Notes: a model not told the origin generated them from the sequence alone. A DNA stretch of 64,000 nt from Capsulimonas corticalis (GCF_003574315.2 NZ_AP025739.1:2790001-2854000); one strand, 5' to 3'. Numbered from the stretch's first letter, positions 17,176-27,225 are shown. Made by a program: numbers and translations.

Positions 17176-17219
17176 AAAAAAAACGCCTCTCGGCATATGC
17201 GCCGAGAGGCGTTTTTTTT
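17176..17219. terminator. Bidirectional rho-independent terminator
   Basis: An 11-bp stem, CGCCTCTCGGC with its complement (17184-17194 with 17201-17211), is flanked by A and T runs of eight on both sides, so it can act in either direction. Confidence 0.88.
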
Positions 17220-17319
17220 GCCGCCGTTGCGGCATTCGCCGCCATTCGAGAAGGATTGTTTATCTCGCAAAGCGAACTTCCTGTAAATGTCCGATTAATT
17301 GAACAAAGGTATTTCTCGC

Positions 17320-19113
17320 ATGAACGCCCTCTTTCACGCGCCATTCTTCGATATCTCCATGAAGGCTTTTTTCGTCGCTCTCTGTGTCGGCCTGCCGTCC
17401 GCGCTTGTCGCGGCGCCGGCGGACGCCGCGCCGATCGTGATCGACATCGGCGCCTTGAATATCCCGGCGGGCGGGGACGCCACGCCCTATGTGAATAAGA
17501 TCCTGATGAACGCCGATCGCGGCAAGTCTTATAAGATTGTTTTCCCACAGCGCACGTATGACTTTTATCCGGACAAGGCGTTCGAGAAGTTCGCCTTTAT
17601 CTCCAACAACAATAGCGGCCTGCGCCGCACGGCGTTCCCGATCATCGGCCTGAAGAATATCCAGATCGAGGGAAACGGATCGCTGTTCTTATTCCATGGC
17701 AAGATGATCCCCTTTCTCATCGAGGATTCGACCAACGTCTCGCTGACGAACTTTCAGATCGACTGGGCGGACCCGCTGCACTTTGAGGCGACGGTGATCG
17801 CGAGCGATCCGGAGCGCCATACGTTCGATGTCAAAGTGCTCGATGAGGTCAAGTACTCCATTCGCAATCACACGCTCACATATCACGGGTACGAATGGGA
17901 TCAGGCGCTCCAGTACAGCTACTTCTTCGACTCCCAAACGAAGCGCCCTTTGTACGATATCGGCCGCTACGCCGTGGACCGGGACGCCCAAGTTGAGGAG
18001 CTGTCGCCGGGCGTGCTGCGCGTGTCCGGCGCCGGAAACCGGGCGCTTCCCGTGGGAGCCGTCTGGATCGATTACACCGGGCGGGATGTTCCTGGGATCC
18101 GCGTACTGCGCTGCGCCGATGTGACTATCGAGGACGTGACGCTGCGGCACGCGCTGGGGATGGGGCTGATCGCCGAGCGCACCAAAAATATCACGCTCAA
18201 CCGATACAATGTGACGCTGCCGCCGGGTTCAAAGCGGCTGGTGACGCTGACGGCCGACGCGACGCACTTCGTCAACTGCAAAGGGAAGCTGGAGATTGAG
18301 AACGGCGTGTTTGAGAACATGCTGGACGACGCCGCGAATATCCACGGCATTTATGAAGAGGTGGTGGATTACCTTGGCGATCGTGTCATTGGCGTTCGTC
18401 TCAAGCACATCGAGCAAAACGGATTCACATTCGCGGAGCCGGGAGACCGGATCGGCTTTATCGACAGTCAGACGATGATGCCGGTGATGAGCGCCAGAGT
18501 CGTCCATATTACTCCGGTCAATTCAAAGTACACGCTGATCGAATTTGACAAGAAAATCAAAGGCAATCTGCCGGCGAAGGCGGCTGTGGAGAACTTAACC
18601 TGGAGTGTGGACAGCGCGACGATCAAAAACTGCACGGTGCGTCAAAACCGAGCCCGCGCGATCTTGATCCAGACAACCGGCAAGGTCGTTGTCGAAAACT
18701 GCTACTTCAGTCCAACCATGGATGGGATCATCATCGGCGGGGAATCCGATTACTGGTTCGAATCCGGCCCCGTGAACGATGTGGTGATCCGCCATAACGT
18801 CTTCGAGGACTTCGGGACCGAGGGCGTCTCCTACGCGCTCAATATCGACCCGTCGATCAAAGACGAGAACTTGAGCGCCGGCTTCTTTCACAAAAACGTC
18901 GTCTTTGAGAACAACACCATCAAGACGTTCGACACGCCGATCGTCCACGCGAAATCCATCGACGGCCTGACGATCCAGGGCAATGTCGTGACGAAGACAA
19001 ACACGCATCCGGGCTTCTCCCAGGACGCCGCGCAGTACCGTGTGCGATCTTCGCAAAACGTCATAATCGCCGGAAACCGCAACACCGACGGCTCCGAGCC
19101 GACGGTGAAGTAG
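17320..19113 (+). CDS. Secreted parallel beta-helix glycosidase, GH110-like (alpha-1,3-galactosidase)
   Basis: A 597-residue exported protein. The start at 17320 follows AAAGGT and opens a signal peptide ending ADAAP. The body is a right-handed beta-helix with many short repeats. Several segments match what I know of GH110 alpha-1,3-galactosidases: VFPQRTYDFYPDKAFEKF, an ISNNNSG segment, LKNIQIEGNGSLFLFHGKMIPF, a LTNFQIDW strand and the C-terminal RHNVFEDFG and VVENCYFSPTMDGI repeats. GH110 enzymes release alpha-1,3-linked galactose with inversion. The substrate in this organism is unknown. It is a single-gene unit between two terminator/regulatory regions. A generic pectate-lyase-like beta-helix is the alternative, but the N-terminal matches favour GH110. 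Confidence 0.75.
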   Translation: MNALFHAPFFDISMKAFFVALCVGLPSALVAAPADAAPIVIDIGALNIPAGGDATPYVNKILMNADRGKSYKIVFPQRTYDFYPDKAFEKFAFISNNNSGLRRTAFPIIGLKNIQIEGNGSLFLFHGKMIPFLIEDSTNVSLTNFQIDWADPLHFEATVIASDPERHTFDVKVLDEVKYSIRNHTLTYHGYEWDQALQYSYFFDSQTKRPLYDIGRYAVDRDAQVEELSPGVLRVSGAGNRALPVGAVWIDYTGRDVPGIRVLRCADVTIEDVTLRHALGMGLIAERTKNITLNRYNVTLPPGSKRLVTLTADATHFVNCKGKLEIENGVFENMLDDAANIHGIYEEVVDYLGDRVIGVRLKHIEQNGFTFAEPGDRIGFIDSQTMMPVMSARVVHITPVNSKYTLIEFDKKIKGNLPAKAAVENLTWSVDSATIKNCTVRQNRARAILIQTTGKVVVENCYFSPTMDGIIIGGESDYWFESGPVNDVVIRHNVFEDFGTEGVSYALNIDPSIKDENLSAGFFHKNVVFENNTIKTFDTPIVHAKSIDGLTIQGNVVTKTNTHPGFSQDAAQYRVRSSQNVIIAGNRNTDGSEPTVK

Positions 19114-19133
19114 GGACGGGGCCTGATGAGCCC

Positions 19134-19565
19134 CTATGGCAGTTCGCTGAGCATCCAGTAGTGGTTCAGGGCGGCCATGGTCTCGATGAAGCTGGTCAGC
19201 GTGACGGGCTTGAGGATATAGCCGGCGACATTCAGCTCGTAGGCGGCGACTTTGTCGCGGTCTTCGTCGGAGGTGGTCAGAACGACGACGGGGATCTTTT
19301 GCAGCTTGGCGTCGCCGCGCAATTCGCGCAGAAACTCGATACCGTTCATCTTCGGCATGTTGAGGTCCAGAAGGATCAGGCGGCGGTCCTCGGGAATCGC
19401 CGGCGGGGCGCCGTTGACGCCGCGCAGCATGTCGAGCGCCTCCAGGCCGTTGCCGGCGATATAAAGGGGGTTGACGACGTTGTTGCGCTTGAACGAGCGC
19501 TGGACGTTCATGACGTCCACTTCGTCATCCTCCACAAGCAGGATGTTCAGAATCTTATTCGACAT
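19134..19565 (-). CDS. Single-domain response regulator (Rcp1-like)
   Basis: A 143-residue receiver domain with no output domain. The acidic pocket (EDDE, residues 13-16), the phospho-acceptor aspartate in LLDLNMP (about residue 68), the conserved threonine in VVLTTSDE and the lysine in YILKPV are all present. It resembles the small response regulators that accompany bacteriophytochrome kinases. Its ATG overlaps the end of the upstream REC-kinase gene by 11 bp, so it is the last gene of the phytochrome operon and the likely final phospho-acceptor. Confidence 0.92.
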   Translation of the reverse strand: MSNKILNILLVEDDEVDVMNVQRSFKRNNVVNPLYIAGNGLEALDMLRGVNGAPPAIPEDRRLILLDLNMPKMNGIEFLRELRGDAKLQKIPVVVLTTSDEDRDKVAAYELNVAGYILKPVTLTSFIETMAALNHYWMLSELP

Positions 19566-20709
19566 TCGCGTGCGTATCTTTCCGTGATGACTTTGGCCAG
19601 GTGAACCGAAACGTCGTCCCGCCGCTCGGCGGGGACTCGACTATGACCTGGCCGCCTTGCTCCTCGACAATCTTTTTCACCAGCGACAGCCCGATGCCGG
19701 TGTTTTCCATCTTATCGCGCGCCAGCAGCGTCTGGAAGATCGTGAAGATCTTCTGATGATACTGCGGTTCGATCCCCGGGCCGTCGTCCGCGACGGAGAA
19801 CTGGTAAAAGCTCCCCAGGTCTTCCGAGGCGATCGTGATCTGTCCATCCTGGCGATGATGATGTTTTACCCCATTGCCGATCAAATTCAAAAATACTTGC
19901 TGTAACCGCAGGCGCTCGGCGACGATTGCCGGCATGCCGGGGCCAATCACAAAATGAAAGGTCTTCGGCGCGGCGAGCAGGTCGATCGTTTCCTGAATGA
20001 GCGCGCCAACATCCACGCGCTCCGGCGGGACGAGGACCCGCCCCACGCGGGCGTATTGCAGCAGGCCGTCGATCAGGCCCTCCATGCGGCTGACGCGGCC
20101 GCTGAGACGTTTGAGCTGACCCGCGATCTCCGGCGTGAGCTGCGCGCCCAGGTCTTCATGGATCCAATTGGCGATGGTGGCGATCCCGCGCAGCGGCGCT
20201 TTCAAATCGTGGGAGGCGACATAGGCGAACTGGTCGAGCTCCGCGTTGCGCCGTTCAAGCTCCGCGTTCTTCGCCTCCAGATTGCGCCGCTGCTCGTCGA
20301 GGATTGTCAGCATGCTGGTGCGGTCCATGGCGTTGCGCACGGCGCGCGCGACTTCCTCGGGGCCGGCTTGCCCCTTGATCAGATAGTCCTGCGCGCCGAG
20401 CTTCATTGCTTGCAGGGCGACGCTCTGGCTGGCGACGCCGGTGAGCAGGACGATTGGGAAGACGCCGAACGGCGACGCCTCGCGCAGCGCCTCCAGCACC
20501 TCCACGCCGTTCATATCCGGCATTTGATAGTCCAGCAGAACGCAGTCCGGCCGATGATCGAAATAGCGCTGAAGGCCCTCTTCGCCCGTCTCGGCTTCCA
20601 CGAACGTATTGGCGTAATCCGTCTCCGCCTGAAGGCAGCGCCGGAAAACCGCGCGGTCTTCGGGAGTGTCGTCGATGATCAGGATTTCGCGCGGCATGCG
20701 GGATGTCAT
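19555..20709 (-). CDS. Hybrid receiver-histidine kinase (REC-HisKA-HATPase)
   Basis: A 384-residue cytoplasmic protein. Residues 5-120 form a receiver domain with IIDDTPEDR, the phospho-acceptor in LLDYQMPDMNG and KGQAGPEE. A coiled-coil linker follows (about 130-160), then a HisKA domain with phospho-acceptor His in YVASHDLKAPLRG (about 168) and an HATPase domain with NLIGNGVKHHH, VADDGPGIE and GIGLSLVKKIV. It has no membrane segment. Between a phytochrome kinase and a single-domain regulator, it could act as a phosphorelay intermediate with its own kinase output. Confidence 0.92.
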   Translation of the reverse strand: MTSRMPREILIIDDTPEDRAVFRRCLQAETDYANTFVEAETGEEGLQRYFDHRPDCVLLDYQMPDMNGVEVLEALREASPFGVFPIVLLTGVASQSVALQAMKLGAQDYLIKGQAGPEEVARAVRNAMDRTSMLTILDEQRRNLEAKNAELERRNAELDQFAYVASHDLKAPLRGIATIANWIHEDLGAQLTPEIAGQLKRLSGRVSRMEGLIDGLLQYARVGRVLVPPERVDVGALIQETIDLLAAPKTFHFVIGPGMPAIVAERLRLQQVFLNLIGNGVKHHHRQDGQITIASEDLGSFYQFSVADDGPGIEPQYHQKIFTIFQTLLARDKMENTGIGLSLVKKIVEEQGGQVIVESPPSGGTTFRFTWPKSSRKDTHANVE

Positions 20710-20750
20710 AGTGCGCGCTCGGCGCGGATGTTGCGCCGGGCTTCTCCGTT

Positions 20751-23033
20751 CTAACGCGGCTGAGCCAGCGTGAAGTAAAACGTCGTTCCAGCGCCGGGGG
20801 CGCTGTCGATCCAGATCGCGCCGTCGTGGCGCTCGACGATGCGTTTGACGATCGTCAGGCCCGCGCCGCTGCCGCCGCCGTACTTATCGCGTCCATGCAG
20901 TCGCCGGAAGATCTGGAACACATCGCCCCAGCGCCGCTCCGGAATCCCAATGCCGTTGTCCCGGACCCAGAGGACGAGAGGCGCGGCCTCGCCGTCCTCC
21001 TCGCCGGGCGGGCGTATGGAGCCGTCATCCGCATACCCCAGCTCAATCCATCCGCCGTCCTCATCCCGGTACTTCAGCGCATTGCCGATCAAGTTCTGGT
21101 AGACGTGGGCGATGCGCACGTGGTCGGCGAGAAGGGTGGGCAGCGGGCGTGGAATACGCAGCTCCACGCCGCGCTGCTCCATCTGCGCGTGAAGGATCCG
21201 CGCCGTATCTTCCACGACTTTATTCAGATCCACCGGCTCGAACTCCAGATCGACGCGGCCGACGCGAGAATACTCCAGAAGCGAATCGATCAATGTCTCC
21301 ATGCGGATCGTGAGGCCGGAGAGCGTCGCGAGCTGTTCGCGTCCTTCGCCCACCAGCGCTTCCGCCTGGTCCTCGGCCAGAATGCTCGCGTAGTTGCGGA
21401 CGCCGCGCAGCGGCTCCTTCAGATCGTGCGAGACGATGTACGCAAAGGCGTCCAGCTCCGCGTTGCTGGACTGCAATTCGCGGTTGAGGCGGCTGACATC
21501 GCCGAAGGCGCGGCGCAGGGCGGCGCTGAGCAGCGCGGCTCGCAGCTCGGCCGCCGCGGTCAGGTCGGCGGCGCGCCAGGCCAGCGATCGTCCCCGCACC
21601 GACTGTTTCCACAGCTCAAACGACTTGCGCGGATGCAGAACCATCGAGTCGCCCTCGGGATCGACGGGCTTATGCGGATCGCCGGCCCAGTCGACCGTCC
21701 GGATCACCTCGGGGCGGAACCATACAAAGCAGTCGCCTCGGTCACGGTCGATAAAGAGGGCGAGCATCCCGCTCGCGGTCTCGGGAGCGATCTCCAGCGC
21801 GGGGATGGAGGCCGCCAGAGAATCCGTGGCGTAACTCTCCTCCTCCGGGCGCGTCTTCAGCCACTCCACGATGGCCGGGAGATCGGCAGGCGCCGGCGCC
21901 TGACCGATGCGCGCGATCTCTCCGCCGATGCAGACCGCCGCGCCCGTCGCGTCGAAGAGGCCGAGCAGATCGCTTTCCAGCGACTGCGGGAAGCGATCGC
22001 TCGCGTTCCAGTCGCGCAGGCCGTCTTGAAGGCGCAGACGGATATCGCGCAGGCGCGCGACATAGCGCTGCTCTTCAACATCCTCACTGGCCGCGATCTG
22101 GATGGAGAGGATCTGTCCCAGAAACTCGCAGGCGGCGCGTGTCTCATACGACACAAAGCGCGCGGTCTCATGGTGACACGCGATCAGCCCCCAGAGCTTG
22201 TCGCCGCGCATGATGGAGACGGACATCGACGCGCCGACGCCCATATTCTTGAGATACTGGATATGAATGGGCGAGACGCTGCGCAGCACCGAATGGCTCA
22301 GGTCCAATGGCTCGCCGCTGTCCGGGGCCGCCAGCAGGTCCGCCGGCGTGTAAGAAACATCCGAGGCGATCCGCAGCCAGTTGCGCGTGTAGAGCGCGCG
22401 CGCCTGACTGGGGATGTCCGACGCGGGGTAACGCAGCCCGAAGAACGGCGCCATGTCCGCGCGCTTCGATTCGGCGATTACCGTGCCGTTCCACTCCTCA
22501 TCGAACCGGTACCCCATCACCCGATCAAAGCCCGTGATGCGGCGGACCTCCTCGGCGGCGAACTGGCAAAGAGCGTCCACTCCGGATGTTTTTTGGAGGC
22601 GGGTAAGCGAGTCCCGGACGGCGTGATAGAAGCCCAGAAACTCCACTCCGCGTCCGCCCACCGACGGCTCCAGCTCCATAATGAGCGCCTGATCCGTTCG
22701 GTGTACGATGCCGTCAAAACTGGACGCGCCGTTCGGCGTGTTCAGCGTGAGCTTGACCGGGTTCATACGGCTCGGGTCGAGGCCGCCCAAACAGGTGCGC
22801 AGGTGCAGGATCCCGCGCGCGCCCAGCAGCGCCGATCCGTCCGCGCCGAGCAGTGATGCGGCGGGAATTCCAAACAGCGCCTCGGTGTTGTCGCTGATGT
22901 GGGTCAGTCGAAGCTGCGGGACGGCGAAGGCGAGCAGCGCGCCGTGCGGCTGGACGCGGCCCGGGATATGAATCGGTTCGCGATCGCAGTTTGTCAGGTC
23001 GATCGCCGCTCCGGTCGTGGAAGCTTCAGGCAT
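20751..23033 (-). CDS. bphP: Bacteriophytochrome histidine kinase
   Basis: A 760-residue red/far-red photoreceptor with PAS-GAF-PHY-HisKA-HATPase architecture. The biliverdin-attachment cysteine is visible at Cys16 in NCDREPIHIPGRVQPHG, ahead of the PAS domain as in bacterial phytochromes. The GAF domain carries PASDIPSQARALY and SVSPIHIQYLKNMGV. The kinase part has VSHDLKEPLRG (phospho-acceptor His) and a complete HATPase domain (NLIGNALKYRDE, DNGIGIP, GGGSGAGLTIVKRI). The start at 23033 has GAGGAA just upstream and overlaps the end of the heme oxygenase gene by 8 bp, so translation is coupled. An upstream in-frame GTG at 23060 is less likely. Confidence 0.95.
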   Translation of the reverse strand: MPEASTTGAAIDLTNCDREPIHIPGRVQPHGALLAFAVPQLRLTHISDNTEALFGIPAASLLGADGSALLGARGILHLRTCLGGLDPSRMNPVKLTLNTPNGASSFDGIVHRTDQALIMELEPSVGGRGVEFLGFYHAVRDSLTRLQKTSGVDALCQFAAEEVRRITGFDRVMGYRFDEEWNGTVIAESKRADMAPFFGLRYPASDIPSQARALYTRNWLRIASDVSYTPADLLAAPDSGEPLDLSHSVLRSVSPIHIQYLKNMGVGASMSVSIMRGDKLWGLIACHHETARFVSYETRAACEFLGQILSIQIAASEDVEEQRYVARLRDIRLRLQDGLRDWNASDRFPQSLESDLLGLFDATGAAVCIGGEIARIGQAPAPADLPAIVEWLKTRPEEESYATDSLAASIPALEIAPETASGMLALFIDRDRGDCFVWFRPEVIRTVDWAGDPHKPVDPEGDSMVLHPRKSFELWKQSVRGRSLAWRAADLTAAAELRAALLSAALRRAFGDVSRLNRELQSSNAELDAFAYIVSHDLKEPLRGVRNYASILAEDQAEALVGEGREQLATLSGLTIRMETLIDSLLEYSRVGRVDLEFEPVDLNKVVEDTARILHAQMEQRGVELRIPRPLPTLLADHVRIAHVYQNLIGNALKYRDEDGGWIELGYADDGSIRPPGEEDGEAAPLVLWVRDNGIGIPERRWGDVFQIFRRLHGRDKYGGGSGAGLTIVKRIVERHDGAIWIDSAPGAGTTFYFTLAQPR

Positions 23034-23619
23034 CAAATTCCTCGTGTGGGGATTCGTCACAGAGCCACGTTTCGAGCGTGCGGAAGACGCCTTGCGCCAC
23101 CCGCGTCATGGCTTCCTGTTCGGTGGGAGAGAGAAGCGCCCCGTCGATCGCCGCGCACAGCGCGCGCCAATGGGAGCCCGTCCGCGCGCCGTATCCCTCG
23201 AAGAACGCCGTCGGCGGCGCTTCGCTCCCATACATTTCGTGAATTCGGCGGCGGATGATCTGTCCGCCGAGCGTCGATCCTTCCGTGACATAGAGGCAGC
23301 CCAGGATCTCGGCGCGAGTTTCGGGGCGCGGAGCGCCGGGGCAGCGCGCGAGCCGCTCGCATTGGCGCGCCGGGACGCCCATCGCGGCCAAGTCGTCGAT
23401 CAGGCGAGGAAGGCGGACGCGCGATTCCCAGTGCAGCGAGTCGGGGAGCAGTGAGGCGCTCCGTTTCAAGGCCGCTTCATAAGGCGCATAAAAGCCATGG
23501 AAGCGCTCCAGAAGCCGGCGATAAGAGCGCGCCGTGGCGCATCGCGCGTGGATATCGAGCCTGTCTTCCAGGCGCTGGTGGTCTTGTCGAGTTTCGCGGC
23601 GCAGAAGTTCGATGGACAT
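23026..23619 (-). CDS. bphO: Biliverdin-producing heme oxygenase
   Basis: A 197-residue all-helical heme oxygenase that would open heme to biliverdin IX-alpha, iron and CO. The proximal heme-ligand histidine lies in RRETRQDHQRLEDRL near the N-terminus, and the distal-helix glycine-rich motif is YVTEGSTLGGQII. It directly precedes and overlaps the phytochrome gene, so its product supplies the chromophore. The ATG at 23619 matches the normal N-terminus; a longer frame from 23670 adds 17 residues unrelated to the family. Confidence 0.93.
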   Translation of the reverse strand: MSIELLRRETRQDHQRLEDRLDIHARCATARSYRRLLERFHGFYAPYEAALKRSASLLPDSLHWESRVRLPRLIDDLAAMGVPARQCERLARCPGAPRPETRAEILGCLYVTEGSTLGGQIIRRRIHEMYGSEAPPTAFFEGYGARTGSHWRALCAAIDGALLSPTEQEAMTRVAQGVFRTLETWLCDESPHEEFDA

Positions 23620-23810
23620 ATGGCGTTCCCAGCGGGGCGCATGAGCGCCAATAGAAATTATGTACCACAAATTGGCGCCGTGAGTCGCGCGTTTGTAAAA
23701 TATCGTCGCGATTGCCAGGAAGATATGAAGCCTGTTTGCCGATAACTAAGAATGCAGGGGAATGTATCCGTTCGTGCGTCGCCGCCGGACGAGACCTAAG
23801 AAATGGGTGA

Positions 23811-26800
23811 GTGATAGTCGTGGATATTGCGATGATCAAGGATCAGGCCTGGGAAACGGCGCGTTTGGAAGAGCTTCATGCGTACGAGATTCTCGACAGC
23901 GAAGAAGAGGCGATCTATAGCGATTTGGCGAAGCTCGCCTCGCACATCTGCGGAGTCCCGATTGCGCTGATCACGTTCGTGGATGAGGGGCGCCAGTGGT
24001 TCAAGGCGAAGGTCGGGCTGGAGATTTCGGAGACGCCGCTCAGCATGGCCTTCTGCGCGCATGCGATCCTTCAAGATGACGTGCTGGTGGTTTCGGACAC
24101 TACGCAGGACTTACGGTTTGCCGATAATCCATTTGTCACCGGCGATTCGCATATTCGTTTTTACGCCGGCGCGCCGCTCATCACTCCGTCGGGGTACGCC
24201 CTCGGGACCATCTGCGCCGTCGATACGGTCGTTCGCACGCTGGAGCCCGAACAAATTGAGGCGCTTGCGGCGCTGAGCCGGCAGGTGGTGAATCTGCTGG
24301 AGACGCGCCGCAAGCTGCGGCTGAGCGATGAAGCGCTGACGATGCGGGACGCCTCGGCGGCCGCGCTGCGCACGGGGCAGGGGCGCTCGCACGCGATTTT
24401 GAAATCGGCGCTGGACTGCATCATCTCTATCGACTCCTTCGGCAACATTCTTGAGTTCAATCCCGCCGCCGAGGAGACGTTCGGCTACACCGCTGAAGAG
24501 GCGATGGGCCGGGAGCTGGCGGCATTGATTGTCCCCGAGCGGTTCCGCGACGCGCATCGGCAGGGTTTGTCGCGCTGTTTGGAAACGGGGACTGGATCGC
24601 TGCTGGGGAGCCGCGTGGAGGTTGTCGCCCAGCGAAAAGACGGCGCCGAGCTTTCCGTCGAGCTCGCGCTGGTGGCGTTCGACAACGCCGGCAAAACCGA
24701 GTTCACGGCCTATCTTCGCGATATCACGGAACGTGTCGCGACGCTGGAGGCGCTCCAGGCGAGCGAGCGGCAGTTCCGCGCCGTTTTCGACAGCGCGCTG
24801 GACGCCATTTTGGTCTCCAGCAACGGCGAATTTGTCTACGCCAACTCCTCGCTTTTGAACTTGTTCGGTTTCCTCTCCGAGGAGGAGCTGGCCAAGGTTC
24901 CCATGTGGACGCTGGTCGCTCCCGAGGACCGGGAGATGGTGGCGACGCGCGGGATGCTGCGCGCGCAGGGACATGATGTCCTGGCGTCCTATGAAGTGCG
25001 CTGCGTACGCGCCGACGGCAGCATGATCGATGTGGAGCTTTACGCGTCGGCGTACACCTATCAAGGCCGGAACTATTCGGTCGTGAGCCTGCGCGACATT
25101 ACCGACCGCAAGCGCATGGAGGAGGCGATCTCCGAGAGTGAGGAGCGTTACCGGCTGCTCGCGGAGTTCGGCTCGGATATTATCACGGTCATCGCGTTCG
25201 ACGGCACCGTCCTTTATGAAAGCCCGTCGCTGACGCGCGTCCTCGGGTATGAGCCTTCGGAGTTCGTGGGCAGCGCCAGCGCGCGCGTCATCCATCCGGA
25301 GGATCTCGAACTGGTCAACATGGCGTTTCACGACGCCATGTGGAAGGGCGGGTTCGCCGAACCCGTCACCTATCGGATCCGCCACAAGAATGGCTCCTGG
25401 CGCTATCTGGAGATGACGGGCAATACGCTCACCGGACATCCGACCATGGAAGGCATGATCGTTCATTCCCGCGATGTCACCGACCGGCGCCTGGCCCAGA
25501 TCGAGCTGGAAAGCGCGCATGAGTATCTGGAAGCGCGGGTCGAGGAGCGCACGGCCGCCGTGGAGGAGGCGAACGCCAGCCTTCAGGCGGAAATCGCGGA
25601 GCGCATGGAGATCGAGAGGACGCTGCGCGCGACGGAGGAGAAGTTCCGAGGGATTTTTGAGAACGCCAGCGAGGGCATCTTCCAAACCACGCCCGAAGGA
25701 AAGTACATCAGCGCCAATCCGGCGCTCGCGCGCATCTACGGCTACTCCACACCCGCCGATCTGGTCGCGGGCCTTACGGACATCGCGGATAAGCTTTATG
25801 TTTCTCCGGGGCGCCGCCAGGAGTTCGTGGCGCGAATTTCGGACGACGGATCCGTTTCAAATTTCGAGTCCCAGGTGCTGCGCGCGGACGGCGAAGTGGT
25901 TTGGATCTCGGAAAACGCGCGCGTGGTTCGCGGCGACGAAGGCGAGATCCTTTACTATGAAGGAACCGTTGAGGACATCACGCAGCGCAAAGTGCTGGAG
26001 GTGGAGCGCGAAAGCATGCTTCGTGAAGCGATCGAGCGCGCCGATCACGATCCGCTGACGGGCTTGCTCAATCATCGCGCCTTCCACAAGCGCTGGAACG
26101 AGGAAGCGGACCGCGCCCAGCGCGACGGCTCGCCTCTGGGCGTCGCGATCCTCGACCTGGACAACTTCTCGTTTTTCAATGATGCGTACGGCCACGCCGT
26201 CGGCGACGATGTCCTGCGCCGCGTCGCCCAGACCCTGGTGGCGTGCTGCCGTGGCTACGATATCCTGGGACGGTACGGCGGCGATGAGTTTATTATGATC
26301 CTGCCCGGGATGGACGCCGATGAGATGGTGATCCTGGAAGAGCGCCTGAACGACGGGCTTTCCCGCACCGGCTTCCGTCCGCCGGGCTCGGACAATTTGA
26401 TTCCGCTGACGGTTTCGATCGGCGCCGCGGTCTTCCCCGACGACGGCGGCAGCCGGACCGACGTGCTGGCCTGCGCCGCCGAGCGGCTGGGGCGCGCGAA
26501 ATCCGGCGGCGGCGGCGGCGCTTCGGACACGGTGCGCGCCGCGCTGAACCGCACGGTGGAAGGCTTCCCGATGCTGAACGCGCTCGTGAGCGCCGTGGAC
26601 AACAAAGACCGCTACACAAGGCGCCATTCCGAGGATGTGCTGGTCTACTGTCTGGAGATCGCCGAGGAAATGGGGATGGACGACGCCGCGAAGCAGAGGA
26701 TCGAGATCGCCGCGCTGCTGCACGATGTCGGCAAGATCGGTGTCCCCGACGATATCCTGCGCAAGCCCGGGAAGCTGACCGACGAGGAGTTTGAAGCGGT

Positions 26801-27170
26801 CAAGCAGCATCCGACGATCGGCGCCGTGATCGTCGGCGCCGTGCCGGGCCTGTCGGATACGCTGGACGCCGTGCGCCATCACCATGAACGCTGGGATGGG
26901 CGAGGCTATCCGGCGGCGCTGCGCGGCCTGGAGATACCGCTCATCGCCCGCGTGATGGCGGTCGCCGACGCCTTCAGCGCCATGACCACCAACCGGCCGT
27001 ATCGCAAAGGCATGCCCGAGGAAAAAGCGCTCGCGATTCTTGCGGACGGCGCCGGAACGCAGTGGGATCCCGCCTGCGTCCAGGCGTTCCTGGCGGCGCA
27101 TCCGCCCGCGCCGATGGTCTCCGACGAGGGCGAAGCCCGTCTGGCGGAAGAGCCGCCGGCGGATAATTAG
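23811..27170 (+). CDS. GAF/multi-PAS/GGDEF/HD-GYP c-di-GMP signalling protein
   Basis: A 1119-residue cytoplasmic sensor. The order is GAF (about 25-175), four PAS modules (about 185-310, 315-440, 445-570 and 605-735) with a coiled coil near 565-605, GGDEF (about 740-905) and HD-GYP (about 930-1100). The diguanylate cyclase signature is intact (GRYGGDEF near residue 823). The phosphodiesterase HD and GYP motifs are also intact (ALLHDVGKIG and HHHERWDGRGYP). It could therefore both make and break cyclic di-GMP. The start is uncertain: GTG at 23811 or 23820, or ATG at 23832, none with a strong ribosome-binding site. A terminator follows. Confidence 0.92.
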   Translation: MIVVDIAMIKDQAWETARLEELHAYEILDSEEEAIYSDLAKLASHICGVPIALITFVDEGRQWFKAKVGLEISETPLSMAFCAHAILQDDVLVVSDTTQDLRFADNPFVTGDSHIRFYAGAPLITPSGYALGTICAVDTVVRTLEPEQIEALAALSRQVVNLLETRRKLRLSDEALTMRDASAAALRTGQGRSHAILKSALDCIISIDSFGNILEFNPAAEETFGYTAEEAMGRELAALIVPERFRDAHRQGLSRCLETGTGSLLGSRVEVVAQRKDGAELSVELALVAFDNAGKTEFTAYLRDITERVATLEALQASERQFRAVFDSALDAILVSSNGEFVYANSSLLNLFGFLSEEELAKVPMWTLVAPEDREMVATRGMLRAQGHDVLASYEVRCVRADGSMIDVELYASAYTYQGRNYSVVSLRDITDRKRMEEAISESEERYRLLAEFGSDIITVIAFDGTVLYESPSLTRVLGYEPSEFVGSASARVIHPEDLELVNMAFHDAMWKGGFAEPVTYRIRHKNGSWRYLEMTGNTLTGHPTMEGMIVHSRDVTDRRLAQIELESAHEYLEARVEERTAAVEEANASLQAEIAERMEIERTLRATEEKFRGIFENASEGIFQTTPEGKYISANPALARIYGYSTPADLVAGLTDIADKLYVSPGRRQEFVARISDDGSVSNFESQVLRADGEVVWISENARVVRGDEGEILYYEGTVEDITQRKVLEVERESMLREAIERADHDPLTGLLNHRAFHKRWNEEADRAQRDGSPLGVAILDLDNFSFFNDAYGHAVGDDVLRRVAQTLVACCRGYDILGRYGGDEFIMILPGMDADEMVILEERLNDGLSRTGFRPPGSDNLIPLTVSIGAAVFPDDGGSRTDVLACAAERLGRAKSGGGGGASDTVRAALNRTVEGFPMLNALVSAVDNKDRYTRRHSEDVLVYCLEIAEEMGMDDAAKQRIEIAALLHDVGKIGVPDDILRKPGKLTDEEFEAVKQHPTIGAVIVGAVPGLSDTLDAVRHHHERWDGRGYPAALRGLEIPLIARVMAVADAFSAMTTNRPYRKGMPEEKALAILADGAGTQWDPACVQAFLAAHPPAPMVSDEGEARLAEEPPADN

Positions 27171-27190
27171 GATTGTTACGCTCCAAAGAA

Positions 27191-27225
27191 GAAAGGCGCC
27201 AGGACCCCCTGGCGCCTTTCTTGTT
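27191..27225 (+). terminator. Rho-independent terminator
   Basis: A perfect 13-bp stem, GAAAGGCGCCAGG with its complement (27191-27203 with 27208-27220), with a 4-nt loop and a T-rich tail. Confidence 0.82.

Noticed and set aside
20826-22856. A 676-codon plus-strand frame antisense to the phytochrome gene
   Set aside because: It has no recognisable domain, and the opposite strand encodes a complete phytochrome.
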